Below, in pieces: positions 42,769 to 55,838 of a DNA stretch of 64,000 nt. The position numbers and the translations under genes are program-made. Within the stretch, counting starts at the first letter, position 1, and each line of letters begins with the position of its first letter. Origin of the DNA: Castanea sativa (lineage: Eukaryota; Streptophyta; Magnoliopsida; Fagales; Fagaceae); assembly GCF_040712315.1 (NCBI RefSeq), contig NC_134013.1, positions 39,044,501 through 39,108,500 on the forward strand, in the 5' to 3' direction. The notes under the pieces were generated by a model. That model searched no databases. It was not told the origin of the DNA and saw only the letters and a list, made by a program, of their open reading frames with translations.

Positions 42769-43757
42769 CAAGGCCGGCCCAAGGCCCAAGGCCCCACAAC
42801 AAAATAAAAAAAAATGCCTCATTTTCCTTTGTAAAAGGCCGAAAATTTTATAAAGATATAACATTTTTTAAATAATTGATACTTTTTTTTAAGAGTGATG
42901 CTAAAGATATTACAAATTTTACTGTAGGTTGAATTGACATATCACCAATCATATAAAAAGTAATTCAATTACAAATAAATTAAGTTGTTGAAATTCATCA
43001 ATGACAGTTATTATTATATTATTTTGTGAACATTTTGTAATATCTTTAATTTTTTTTTCATTTCTAACAAGGCTTCCAAAATAAGAGACTAATAAAAATT
43101 TAAACCAATTGAAACCCTAAAATATCTGAAAAAGATGCTGCAAATGTGATAGATCATCAATGATGACTAATCTCTTCTAATAGTTTGAGACCTTAATTTT
43201 TGTAAACTAATCTCCTACAAAGCCACACTATATCTATTTCTTTCTCTTAAAAAGAATATATAAAATTGAAATTTAGATTACAACTATACTTAACTGTGCA
43301 TAGTCAGATATCCAAAAAAAATAATATTTATGGTTCAACAATGATATTCTTTTAGAAAATAATATTTATGGTTCAACTGTACTTTTAAAAAATAATTTTC
43401 TTCAGTTCTTTTTGTTTAAATTTATGGTTCAACTATGATATTCAATCCTCTATATGAAATTAATCTTAGTTTAGTTAGTATTATTCATCAATTTCTGTAT
43501 TTACATCAAATTATAGTATTATTTGTTTTCTTAGTATGCAATGAACAACTAAACTTTCTATTTTTTATATTGTGTTTTTTTTTTCCTTTTAATGGATACT
43601 AAAGTCTAAAACTATGAATAATTTGTTCTGAATTGAGGTAATGTTTTATGATAAATTTTTATATTTACTATAATATAAGTGAAATATTATATGCTTATAA
43701 ACATGGTTCTAGAGATTTTGGTGTGTGTATATAATATACATATATATATATATATAT
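42769..43757. other. AT-rich intergenic DNA
   Basis: It starts with a short GGCC-rich stretch ('AAGGCCGGCCCAAGGCCCAA') where the copia relic stops, probably another element's edge. The rest is AT-rich with no ORF. 'ATTTATGGTTCAAC' recurs near 43330, 43370 and 43420. Confidence 0.45.
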
Positions 43758-43872
43758 ATAATAGCGATAAACCCGAAACGGTACACCGGTATTGACCGGT
43801 ATCCGAAATATATCGTACCGGTGGCCAAACCGGTACAGTCTCCGGTACGGTATTGACTTCCTTGGTATAGCC
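43758..43872. repeat. CCGGTAC-rich element, copy 2
   Basis: Contains ACACCGGTATTGACCGGTAT, CGTACCGGTGG and CCGGTACGGTATTGACTTCCTTGG, parallel to copy 1 at 31139-31285. It is preceded by a (TA)n run at 43739-43760. The three overlapping minus ORFs here (43687-43951) are artefacts. Confidence 0.6.
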
Positions 43873-44396
43873 TCTTTTGGGGCCACAAATTCTTTTTCTT
43901 GTAGTTTTTTCTTCCATAAAATTTTATCTTTAGCACTGATAGGTCTTCCACACTTCAGATGTGGCCTTGATGCATTTGCTACTATATTAACAAATTGTCC
44001 TACAAGAACTTAAATCTGCATTGGAGTATTAGCAACTAGAATGTGAGATTTTACTATTTTTTTAGTGTAATTGAATACGTATACGTATGGTAATTGATTT
44101 ATAATTCCTTGCAAATGAACAATCTTTTGAATTTTCAGTTCACATTAATTTGTAAGATGAAAGACGAGATAACATTGAATAATTAAAACTTTGAAATTCT
44201 TTTACACGAACTTATCCACTAGTGAACCTCATCTGCAACACTAGAACTTCATATAGCAACAACAACAACCCACTATTGAAGAGTTATTTACATGTTTAAA
44301 GGAATCAATGGTTTAGGATCAAAGGAAACTTAAATAAATCCCACGTTGAAAACACACAAAGGAGAAAAATTTGAAACTCTTTAGACTCATCTAGTA

Positions 44397-44437
<41 letters not shown>

Positions 44438-45342
44438 GGTAGAGAAACTGAGATTATACATGTGACACAAGAAGTAGTCAATTTACAATTCACAATTCAC
44501 ACAATTTTCGCTCGAGTGAGTGTTAAGCAAAGTTTGAGCCAAACATTCTATTTAGGTTGCAGACGAGTGAGTTGAGTGTTAAGCAAAGCAAAGTTTGAAC
44601 ACGTGTCAAACAATGTTCGAACGAACTTTCTATCAAATGTTTGCACAATTGACTAGAACTCTTCAATATGCTTCTTAGTTGGACTTTATTCAAGCCAAAC
44701 TTGACTAAATTACAATCCTTACAACATTTTTTTTAATATTAAAATTTAGTCAACAATTTAAAACCTAACAAAGACCATGCTCAATCCACCCCCTTCTTTT
44801 TATTAATTATTTAGAAAAGAATTAATATTAAAAATAAAAATAACTGTACTACCTATTTTCTATAACGCTTTCGTAAAAATTCTATCACAAATTTTGCCTA
44901 TAATCTTTCTGTCCAATGATTGTTATCATATGGATTTATTTTGAAGTGATCACTGAGAACTGTTAAGCGTGCCTATACTTTTTCATTGGAAATCAGTCGA
45001 TTGTTTGACTAACCAGTTGTTCAAAAATAGACCACCTACGACGTTTTGATCATTCCACATTTGTAATGTGACCACTTCTGTCTATGTTACAATACTGCAT
45101 CCATGTCAGATGAGAGAATTTTCAAGTATAAAATCATTTGTACACAAGTTTATGAAAATGATAATACTCTTTAGTCAAAGATGCATTGAATCATATAGCT
45201 ATCAGGCTCGTTAGTGGCATGTTCTACATACTCATCACATATATTATGCTTCGGACAACTATTAGTGGTGTGTCCTATTTACATTTAGGATGACTGAATG
45301 TCTGTGTATCATCAAGCATGTGTTTAACTACAATGCTTTTAA
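43873..45342. other. Intergenic DNA with (CT)n microsatellite
   Basis: (CT)n of 17 units at 44401-44434. 'GAGTGTTAAGCAAAG' occurs twice (about 44519 and 44575). No gene or clear transposon. Confidence 0.5.
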
Positions 45343-45585
45343 GGGAGGGTTTGTATTCTCGGTGATGTTACATTACGTAATAATATTACATTATTGTAAT
45401 TTTATATTAATGTAATCTCAATATAATAATACAATATTACATTATTTATGAAGGTGATGAGATTAAGATGATATGATATATTTTGTAATTTTAAATTATA
45501 GTAATGTTTGAAAAAATAAAATAAACCAAAAATTTTAATGTCGTATCATTGTAATGTTGCATCATATCAAGGGCACCAAACGCAG
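45343..45585. mobile_element. MITE (243 bp), hAT-like
   Basis: Left end GGGAGGGTTTGTATTCTCGG; right end, reverse complement, CTGCGTTTGGTGCCCTTGAT. Both are followed by GATGT/GATGC-ACATTAC. Flanks are GCTTTTAA (45335-45342) and GCTTTTTA (45586-45593), a 7/8 match to an 8-bp target duplication. Interior made of 'GTAATATTACATTA' type motifs. Confidence 0.65.
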
Positions 45586-47686
45586 GCTTTTTATCACTTT
45601 TTTTTTTTAATTTAAGAAGAATATAGATTTATAAATACAATGCTTTTAAGAGAAACTTGAGCTTTCAGAATCCAGATGCTGCATTCATTGATTTGAGGCC
45701 TCTAAAAGACTTTAAAAATTAGTATGGAAATAGTTCGATTAGGGGTAGCCACAGGTGTGGCTCAGTAAGACATAGGAGAATATCTTCATTCTTATTGGGT
45801 TAGTGGTGGGTGGCTCCCGCTTTAATTAGACAGAATAGTGGGGGTATCTCTTTTGGGTGTTTGGCAGCTAGTTTATTAGCATAGCCATCAGATCATGGAA
45901 GCACATGACAATGAATTCAATTCAAACAGTCTGATGGCAGGAGTTGGTAAGGGTACTTTCTAGACATTAGACTGCTGCCTAGGCTTTAGGACTGTTAATT
46001 TATTGGTACCACCTTTTTTAGCCTAGTACTAATAAAGTTTTAATAAAGTTTAATAACTTGTTTTTAGCCTACAATACATATATACAAAGTTCAACAACTT
46101 GTTATTTTTTCTCCCTTAGCATCAAGATCTATTAGTAATCTACTAATCAAAGTGGAGTAATATTATAGTATCACTCCAGATTTTGTACATGTAATTAAAG
46201 TTTCTTAACTTGAATAGTGAATATATACTTCTGCAGCAGAGAATGGTGCTCTTCCAACTAATTGGTTTTGAATCCCACCTCCACAACTTAAATCTTGTTT
46301 AGGTTAGCTGCCTCTCTTCTGTTTGATTTCGGTCTTTTTATATTACTCTTTTTTAGTTTGTATAATTTTCCTGTACTAAAGAATAACAAAATGTATGTAT
46401 AAATATTATGTACAGTCTCAAACAATTATTCTCAAGAGATTAATGGGGTCCTAAGACTTAAATTACTATAATTTCCACTATGATATGTACAAGTTGTGCA
46501 TAAAATTAAGTTGTCATAAAAAGAAACAACTCCTTACTAATAGTGTGGGAGGTGAGATACTGTGAGCTAGAAAGAACACGGGTATTTCACCTGTTCTAAC
46601 ATGCACAAATACCAACACAAATTTTAATAAAATCAACTCTTCTCGTAAGGTTCATCCATGATACTCCGATGAGAAAATTAAGTTGAGTACTAGTTTAACA
46701 AAGTGACAACTTTATTTCTCTAGGGTTTTATGGTCAAACCTTTATATAAAAATGGAGAAACTACTTATAGGCATAGATTAATCTCTTTTTCTTACTTAGA
46801 TGTGTCCCACAAATCTCAAATGTTTGGGTTGACATGGTTTCTATCACACTGACGTTCTGGTTTGTGAGTACAACTTGGTGGCTTTGACTTGCTTAAATGA
46901 GAAGGTAGATCACATCGTATTATATTCAATGTGAAGTAGTTGTGGTACAATAAATGTCAAGATGACTCCACTTGAATGGTTAACCCTTCTTTTGAGACAA
47001 AAAAAACTGAATGACAAACACTACTTTCTAGGTTAAGCTTATTAGTATATGTTTGGGGTCTGGTTAATGCATGCCCTTAGAACACACATTACTTATCCAT
47101 TTTAGGAAACTTTTTATAGATAATTGAAAAATTGTCAAAAAGTTAATTACTTTTTTGTTTTTCTATAAAATTTTTCCCTAAAATAGTTAACTAACATATA
47201 CCTTCAGGGCATATATTAGTAAAACTCTATCTGTGGATAGGTCAATAAGATTCACGAGGTTAATGTCCCTTTCCGGTTTTTCGATTTGGTTTGTTGTCAT
47301 TTTCTCAAAAGAATTCATCTCCAGGAAAGAAATATATTAGGTAGAAAAAGGAAGAACACTTGAAGGAAATTAGTGAAGACTTTTTGAGATTGTTCTAACA
47401 CGCCACCTCGTGCGCAAACACAAATCAATTTTTTGAATTTACCACATGAAATAAGACTTGTATGGGATAGCATAGAAAAACTATAAAATATATAGCCATG
47501 TCGGTCGGGCTTCAGTTTAAATTCGATTATTATGGTCATCTTTTCTACTCTCTTCTCTGGCGCTAGTTGGTTATCTAGTTTGAATTTTCTGTGAAATCTG
47601 GCAGCATTAATTAGAACCCATTCTCAGTGTTGATTGACTTTATATACTTTTTCCTCTTTCTCTCATCAAAAAGTGATTCAAATCTT

Positions 47687-47719
<33 letters not shown>

Positions 47720-50669
47720 TAGATGAATAAATAATAATTGAACCATACTAAAAATTTATTAACTGTTGTGCTTGGGGTCCAACATACACTATTTATAACA
47801 TGATCTAACAGATAATATTAAAAAAATCAAGAAAAAGTTTAATTATTGACTTTTCTTACTAGGTGGTTTTAGTGCCGAAAAAAATTGACATTTTTCGGTA
47901 CTAGTTAGGTTTTAGGTTTCAACAATGTCTTAACAAGTATCACTTTGCATCGAATGATTTTCTTTTGTAATTTTCAAAATATGTTGAAAAAAAATGCAAT
48001 TTTTAAATAAATAAAAAAATTGGGGGGCTTAGGACGCGTGGCAGCACCCTGAATATAGCTAAGGAGGAATAGGATTCGCGAGAAGCTTTTCATAGCATTC
48101 GAACTTTTCAGTTTTACATATCGGATATACTCTCTGCCTTTTTCCAAAAAGCTCTGCACAAACAATCACACCCCATGTAGCAGCAAAAAGGTAGCGAAAC
48201 ACACACATACCACCACATTCTTGGTTTGTTTTTATTTTTAGTCTCATGTCTCCTACTTTTTTCGTTTCTCCTGCTTGTAGCTAAAGGCGGCTTGAGTGTG
48301 AGTCATATTTTTATATATTGTTATTGGTTAGAAATTATCCTACTGCTACCTATCTAGGGAGTTACCACTTGGACCAAAAGTCCGTCATTTTATGCATACA
48401 CAAATTGTAAGATGTGCTTCCATTTAATTCACAATAAAAAGAAAATAGACGACTGGTGTGGGTAGGGTTTGGTTTGGTTTGGGTTAAACATGTTTTTGGT
48501 GTCCACAAATGGAGAATGTAAATTGATTGATGATCATCTTGGCTATAATGTATGATTTTCTGGCCTAATGTCGACCAAGCATTATTACTTTGTGTATGTT
48601 TGACAAGTATCATCAATGTTTTAGGATTCAGCATATGCTTGACTAGACTTGGCACATTAAACAATAAATTGAGGTAGCAACCAATGTCTAGGACAGCTCT
48701 CAACTTGCTGTATTGCAGTCTTTAGAGTTTTAAGTCTATCTATAAAGGGAAACAGTGAAACATTAGTGTCTATATATATATATAACCGTCAAAGAAATGG
48801 AAAAATAAGCAAAAAGAAAAAAGGCACGTGATACTATGAGAGGTTGTTGCAGAAGAGTCTTTACAAAGCCAGCTACTTGCCTCACCCGCACAGCTCATCT
48901 CCACCTCCAATTTAATTTTCAACTCAACAAAGCAAAAGAAAGAACAGGAAAAAAAAAAAAAGTCACAAAACCCTTTTTCCTAATCTGCAGCTATAGGATC
49001 TAGACACAGACTCATAACAATAGTGTACAGTATATTGCTTGTTGTGGAAAAAAAAGAAATATGCATGTTCTCTTAACTTCTACCTTCCCACTATTTGAAT
49101 ATATTTGTTGTGTATGGGACTGATTCATTTAATTTCACATTTTCCTATATATCACTTGCCTTGCTAGGAAGGTGTGTGGACTTATGAACGTGCTGTACTT
49201 TCCTAAACTGTCAACTATCAAGCATAAGCAGAAAGAAAACAGAAGCACTAGGAAGAGACCCACACGCATGCCATATCCCACGTGGGGCGCATTTCTTTTC
49301 TTCACATGGTTGTGAGACATTCTTGTCCAAACTCCAAATCCACCCCATTTCCTTAAACCTTTGTTTTTTTCCTCACTCATACTCTTAAGCTTATTATTAG
49401 AGCATTTGCTTAATCTTGTCGTACATAATTCATTGGGACATGTTTTGAGATTGATCAACCTAGCAAAATATCAGGTGAGATTGTGAAGAATATATATATA
49501 TATATAAACTTATTTATTATAAGGTAGTAGTGCACGTGTCAAATAAGCCACGTGGACTAATTCTAGTTTTGTGTATCGAAGTTTTAGCTAGAGATCTTAT
49601 ATATTGTATTAAAGAAAGAAAGAAAGAAAGAAAAAAAAAAAGTTGATTACAAAGTTTAAGCATAATTTAAAAGTTGATCTTACATTCCTTAATTAATGAT
49701 GCAAAATAAACGTTGTGCGGACACTTTTTCTGGTCCAATACTATGGTTGCTTTCAACTATACATTCCCATTAGTGGTCCGTCCTGGCGATCAATTGCTTG
49801 TGGCAAAAGTTCTGTTAACATATCACGATCATGTCCATACAATACAAGTTTAAAAATGAACCAATCGTACGAGTTCTTCAAATTGGTCAAATATAATAAA
49901 GGAAGAAGTCAATAACATTCATTATCTAGTGTTGACAATTGGAAACAAAAATTACGGAAATGATTTTTAAGGCATGTAACCATAGATCCACAACAAACTA
50001 CAGAATGATGAGAGCTAGATTTGGTTGGATTTGGGGGATCAAATTATTACAACAACGATGTTGGAAATGAATTATTGCAGCAAGGATACGATCTTATATA
50101 GGGGGATAAAAAAAAAAAGATTAAAAAAAAAAGGAGAATTTATGCAAGTATATTAGAAATCATCTAATAAAGAGTCCCTTACAACATCATTTTGGTTGAA
50201 TTTAAAAGAACCCACCAGAAGGTCACTACCATCTCCAACAAAACAACTACTTAAAAGGAAATCAAAGTCAAAGGCATGCTGTAATTTGATACCTTTGTAG
50301 ATGCTTTTTCACCGTGCTAATTAAAGATGATTCGCTACTGCATTGGCTACCATTTTGTAATTATTTTCTATTTATTGCCAACAATTTGGTCAACAATTTT
50401 ACTACCATTCACAATTAAACATGATTAGAACGAAAATTGTTGAATTTTTGTCCGATGATATAACTTTTCGCCTGACGCATGGAAAGTAGACTAGACATAT
50501 TCTTTTTTTTACCTCACTTTTAATTTGAAAAAGATTGGCACTTTAGTTGCAATCACGAAATGTGTTTCCTCACGTCTATAGAAAGATCCGTGCAAGTTTT
50601 TGAAGAAAATGACTCAAAAATGGAAGCGCATCATCATGACAAAGTTAATATGAAAGTTCAAACAGATCT

Positions 50670-50674
<5 letters not shown>
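45586..50674. other. Long AT-rich intergenic stretch, no gene seen
   Basis: About 5 kb without a convincing ORF. Simple repeats: (TA)n at about 47688-47711, (AAAG)n at about 49613-49632, (TA)n at about 48772-48783 and 49491-49505. The less AT-rich piece 48020-48250 carries a minus ORF ('GGMCVFRYLFAATWGVIVCA', 48059-48247) that I do not recognise. 49135-49458 is another short unassigned minus ORF. Confidence 0.5.
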
Positions 50675-50728
<54 letters not shown>

Positions 50729-50761
50729 TGTATATGTATATGTATATGTATATATATATAT
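50675..50761. repeat. (TA)n/(TATG)n microsatellite, 87 bp
   Basis: Pure TA for about 48 bp, then TATGTA/TATATG alternation, then TA again. Confidence 0.95.
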
Positions 50762-52863
50762 TAAATTTAATGAGGGATCACTTACATTTTATTTAACTTA
50801 ATTATATCATATATATGCAGTTCATTTAGAAGAGTCCCATAAGTTCACAAAATGAACTCGACTTCTCATCACTTATTAAACTCTCCCATTTCTGTCTTGG
50901 ATTACCCAACTATATATAAATTTGCAAACGAGTTAATAATCTTAGCTTTTGAATTTGGGATTGGAATAACTTTTATCTAGCTCCCGTCCCATGTAACAAC
51001 TAACAAAGCAGACTGTCATAACTTACATCATTTGACTTGTGTCCTCTATGGTCCTTTTCCCCGTTGTCTCAAAATATGTTAGTTATTCGTATCATCAATA
51101 TTTGACTTATGTCTTGTCATTTCAAAACCAAAATTACAAATGGAAGAACATTTAATCAATGGTGGTGGTGTGAGAAAATCATTGCAAAGATCCTCGATCG
51201 TAGTGATGATACTTAATACTATAAAATATCCCAACCGTGTGGTTTTAATGTTGTATTGTCAAAGAACACAATCACATGTGGGGTGGCCGGTGACATATTT
51301 AAGGATTTATTATGGGGAATCTAATGATGTCAAAACTATGTTTAGTGTTCAGAAGCACAATTATATCCCTCGACTAAGGGTTTTCTTAACTACCGAAAGT
51401 TAGATGAGTGGACATGATATGCAATTAGGCACCAATAAAGGATCTAATTGCCATCAAATATTCGACTGTTAATTTTGCCGTACACTACACAATGCTTGAG
51501 AATTGACATGAAAATAATGGGCAAGCCTTGAAGTTTCAGTTGGCTGGCCCATAACTCTGGGTTGAAATGTTTAAATGAGCTAAATGGGGCATGGATTTCT
51601 GCCATATCGAACATGGCCTTGAGATATGCCCACTTTGTACAACATCGAGAACTTTCTTCGTGGATGTGAGCTAACATATATAAACCCGAAAGAGACCAAG
51701 CCTTGAAGTTCCAGTTGGCTGGCCCATAAGTTTGGGTTGGAATGGTAACATGAGCTAGGCCTGAATTATGCCCACTTTGTTACTTGTACCGCATTTTTTT
51801 TTTTTTTTTTTGGGAGTTAAAAATTAACATAATATAATAGATGCAAAATCTGTTTGGAACTAATTGGAATTATTTTTCTCCAACCCATGATATGGTAATT
51901 AAGGAAATCATTTGTGCAATTTTAGTCACATGACTCTTTTTACTAAATTGTGTGATTTTTTTTTATAATAATACACATGAATAGTTTTATAAGTCATCAC
52001 GTAACAAATTGGAAAAGATAGCTCCAAATATGTTTGGAGTCAAACTTTATTCATTACAAAATAGCTCTGTTTCATAAAAAAATTAGCAAAGTTTCCATCA
52101 TAAAATTGACCGTAGTTAATTAATTCAATTACCCAAATTGATTAATTAGGTCAAATTACATGCAAATCGTAGAAGCACCAAAAAAATCATCAAATAAACT
52201 AATTAAATACAGTAGAAAATAAATTAACATCGTGATTTGTTGACAAATGGAGAAAACTTCTCATAAGTTGAAAACTCCACCAAGTAAATATAAGGTCACC
52301 ACTCTCAAGAATCCACTAATTAATAATCAAGCGGTTACAAGTATAAGGAATTTTACCACTAACCTGGCCTATCCCAAAATATCAACCTACAGTTGGACCT
52401 TCGATTTAATACCCAATTGAACTTGATTTTGTAGAAGACTCTTTGCTTTGCACAAATCTCCAATCTATGACTAACTCCTTTGCATGGATCCCAATATGTA
52501 ACTAACTACAGCAATTTGATTGATTGTTGTTGGCTGCAAAGTTCTTTACTTCATAAACAATGAAGATAAAAAAGTACTTGATTAAAAAACCCTAAAGCAT
52601 ACAAACGCAATAGCTTCACACAGAGTATGAGTTTTAAGTCTCTATTTCCATACTTGATGACTTTTAAAATAAGTCTTATATATGATTAGGGTTGTAGAGA
52701 GAGAAACATAATCATTCAAGTCATCATGGGCCAAAATTTAGATTTGAGAATTCTAAATTTGTAGTTGTAGGCGTAAGCGCCCGCAATGGCTCATACTTGC
52801 ATTTTGGGTGAGTACGCCTTGACCTAAGGTGGACCATGGCAGAAGGTGTAAATGGAGTCGCCA
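50762..52863. other. Intergenic DNA with a local duplication
   Basis: A roughly 70-100 bp segment occurs twice in direct orientation: about 51520-51640 and 51695-51785, both with 'AAGCCTTGAAGTT.CAGTTGGCTGGCCCATAA' and 'ATGCCCACTTTGT'. A T run at 51795-51812 follows. The ORFs (51140-51403, 51444-51677) have no recognised features. 52851-52863 is AATGGAGTCGCCA, the reverse complement of the TGGCGACTCCATT motif that follows the LTR. Confidence 0.5.
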
Positions 52864-54391
52864 CCTAGTTTAGCTATAGGAACCATAAATATAACGCCTT
52901 CTGTGGAAGGACTGATCTTTATCAAAGCATGTGTATGGAGTTTAGGTATGGGGATGGGAATGTGTTAGGCACCTAACTGCACTCGACCCGTGGGTCAGCT
53001 TCCACTCATTGTGTTCTAAATCTTAATCTCATTAAAGGCAAATTTAACATGTTATTCTAACTTACACATACTCTAACATGCATCTAAAGCAAACAAACAT
53101 GGCATAATCATCCCCAAACCTAGTATTCATCTATCATGGCATTAAGCATATATCATCAGAGGCAGAAACATCATAGGCAGATTCAAATAAGCATATTAAG
53201 CGTCAAAGGCATGAGATTCAATCAAGCATATCATGTTCATCACCTATCATACTTAACAAACAAATCAAATGCATGCTCATAAAATAATGCATGACTTCAC
53301 TTGCCTCACTGCATCATAGCATCTATACATCAATGCATGTTCATGGCATAACCATGTTCATGGTATCCAAACAAGTAAAAACCCTAATAAGCATAAAAGG
53401 GATAAAACGCAAAGCAAAACAAAATAGGGTAAACAGATGTATACAGACAAGAAAACTAGGTTAAACAGAGGCTAAAAGCATGAAGAAAGAAAAAGAAAAA
53501 CAAACAGCAAAGGATTAAGGTTTTAGGGCAGGGATATACGTGCGCATACATAAGGCATGCATACACAGGCCAGTTGTATGCATATGCATATGCATATCAC
53601 GAATATGCATGCACATGCACAAAGCATGCATACAAATACGCACCTAGAAAGCAAGATTCTAATGACCTAACATGCTTATAACACAAAAAAGAAATAAACA
53701 TATACTAAACAAACATATTATAAACACACACACACACACATATATATATACACAAAGAAACAAAGAAAAGCGAGGAAAAAGAAAAGAGCCAAAGTTAGAA
53801 ACTTTACCTCAACACTAGAACTCTTTAGAGCATGATTTTGACTGTTCCCCTTAGTCAATCTAGTCACAACCAATTCAAAAATGAGTTAGTAAACTTAGAA
53901 CTCAAATATCAAAAGCAGAAAAGGTCTTAATCAAACAAAATTGACTTGAAGATGTTTTGTGAAAAACTCCCTCCTTGATTCACTATTTTCTAGTGAATTT
54001 TATGTATTTTACTATTGGAATTCATCCTATTAAAAATGTACCTTTTATGGCTTTACATAGTCGACAAATAGGGGTTTAGGGCGGCTCCTAAACGATGTGA
54101 GATTCATTCCAAACCAAATTTAAATGCAAAGAACTTATCTTTCATAGTTTTTGGAACCCTAACATGCGTACACATTTGCGTGTATGCGTACGCACACCCT
54201 AGGGTTTCCATGGTCTTTCTTTTCCAAAAATAATTTGTTTCTTCCAAAAATAAGTTATATTTTCCACAAACACCTTCCTCAAGTCAATTTTCATATGATT
54301 GGACCCTAAACCAACCTTGGGCCTTAAAGTTCTAACATCATCAGGAAACGGGGGCCCTGGTCGTCAAAGGGTACAAAATGTGATGTCTACA
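52864..54391 (-). repeat. LTR (1.53 kb), minus orientation, TGTAGACA family
   Basis: On the minus strand it starts TGTAGACATCACATTTTGTA (54391 downward) and ends just before TGGCGACTCCATTTACACC, a primer-site-like motif seen also at 59632. It contains the family marker GGTGCCTAACACATTCCCAT (about 52955-52975) and many ATGCAT/TATGCATA and GCGTACGC palindromes. A polypurine tract AAAAGAGGGGCATC lies directly before the start (54405-54392). The TGGCGACTCC primer-site type is, as I recall, found in Ogre-like Ty3/gypsy elements. Its last 277 bp belong to a 565-bp duplication. Confidence 0.7.
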
Positions 54392-55244
54392 GATGCCCCT
54401 CTTTTGATTCGTGAGCTTTACTAACAAAATCAAAAGAATAAGAGACAAAACATTTTGTTTAAACGTACAACTTAAACCCAACCCATGCACACAACACGCA
54501 TACATGGGGCGGGGTGCAACTCTACAGAGTTTCATGGATTTCATATATGTATGTCCAAAGTCCCACAAATGTTACTCGAGAAACGAGTAATGACAAGTTC
54601 ACTATCCAAGAACCTAGTTTGCCAATTGCAAGCAAAAGGCAAGTGAATCATTATCCTAGAGTCACTAAAAAAGGAAAAACAAATTTAAATGCAAAGAACT
54701 TATCTTTCGTAGTTTTTGGAACCCTAACATGCGTACACATTTGCGTGTATGCGTACGCACACCCTAGGGTTTCCATGGTCTTTCTTTTCCAAAAATAATT
54801 TGTTTCTTCCAAAAATAAGTTATATTTTCCACAAACACCTTCCTCAAGTCAATTTTCATATGATTGGACCCTAAACCAACCTTGGGCCTTAAATTTCTAA
54901 CATCATCAGGAAACGGGGGCCTTGGTCGTCAAAGGGTACAAAATGTGATGTCTACAGATGCCCCTCTTTTGATTCGTGAGCTCTACTAACGAAATCAAAA
55001 GAATAAGAGACAAAATATTTTGTTTAAACGTACAGCTTGAACCCAACCCATGCACACAACACACATACATGGGGCGGGGTGCAACTCTACAGAGTTTCAT
55101 GGATTTCATATATGTATGTCCAAAGTCCCACAAATGTTACTCGAGAAACGAGTAATGACAGGTTCAGTATCCAAGAACCTAGTTTGCCAATTGCAAGCAA
55201 AAGGCAAGTGAATCATTATCCTAGAGTCACTAAAAAAGGAAAAA
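54115..55244. repeat. 565-bp perfect-period tandem duplication (two units)
   Basis: Units are 54115-54679 and 54680-55244, with about 11 differences (about 98% identical by hand count). Each unit covers the start of the minus-strand LTR, its polypurine tract and about 290 bp of adjoining internal DNA. CAAAT occurs at each junction (54115, 54680, 55245). The mirrored ORFs at 54341-54568 and 54906-55133, and at 54514-54798 and 55037-55303, result from it. Confidence 0.9.
54392..54405 (-). other. Polypurine tract of the minus-strand LTR element
   Basis: AAAAGAGGGGCATC immediately before TGTAGACATC on the minus strand, the position of a plus-strand primer before a 3' LTR. It is repeated at 54957-54970 by the duplication. 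Confidence 0.6.
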
Positions 55245-55838
55245 CAAATATGGCAAACGGCCTCAACCATCAACCAAAGAAACAAGGTGCTCTTACGAGC
55301 TAAAAGGATACATATCTATGGTCTCCATCTAGGGCTTTTGCCTCAAACTTCTCCGAGTGGTTCTTACCTCTGGGTGATTTTTGTCTCTATCTCAATCTCT
55401 TCTATTCTGAATGGCTCTTGCCTCTGTCTCAATCTATTCTATTCTAGGTGGCATACACCCCAATTCTGGTGTACACGTTTAATTTCGAGAAGGATATGTA
55501 CTCAAGTTCTGTATTCTACTTTTCTCTTCTTGTCTTGGGGATTCGTGCCTACATATTCAATTCTCAAAGGATGTGTGCATAAGAATGATGGTGATCTTCA
55601 ATGGAAAGCTCACTTGAGGGGCTTCTAAACATGCATGGGGGTTTTCTTGATGATTCTGACTCACAAGGGAGCTTTTATCAGTTGCTTTTGACTTATAAGG
55701 AAGTCCTTGATGATGTCTGATCCATTAGGGAAGTGTCTCGCTCGGGAGTTTATGTTGGCTACTCTGACTCACAAGGGAGCTTTCTTTTTCTCGTAACTCA
55801 TGAGGGAATTATCTTGGTACTTTGGGCCTACGAGGATG
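55245..55838. other. Retroelement internal remnant between inverted LTRs
   Basis: No intact ORF. Several imperfect repeats 'GACTCACAAGGGAGCTTT' and 'CTCATGAGGGAATTAT' at about 55660-55820, and 'TCTGTCTCAATCTATTCTATTCT' doubled at about 55388-55445. It adjoins the LTR at 55839. The ORF 55287-55628 has no family features. Confidence 0.4.

Noticed and set aside
44401..44434. Possible CRISPR-like or tandem array
   Set aside because: Simple (CT)n microsatellite; no repeat-spacer array exists anywhere in the window.
54341..55303. Paired, nearly identical ORFs as a possible gene family
   Set aside because: They are the same LTR/internal DNA repeated by the 565-bp tandem duplication.
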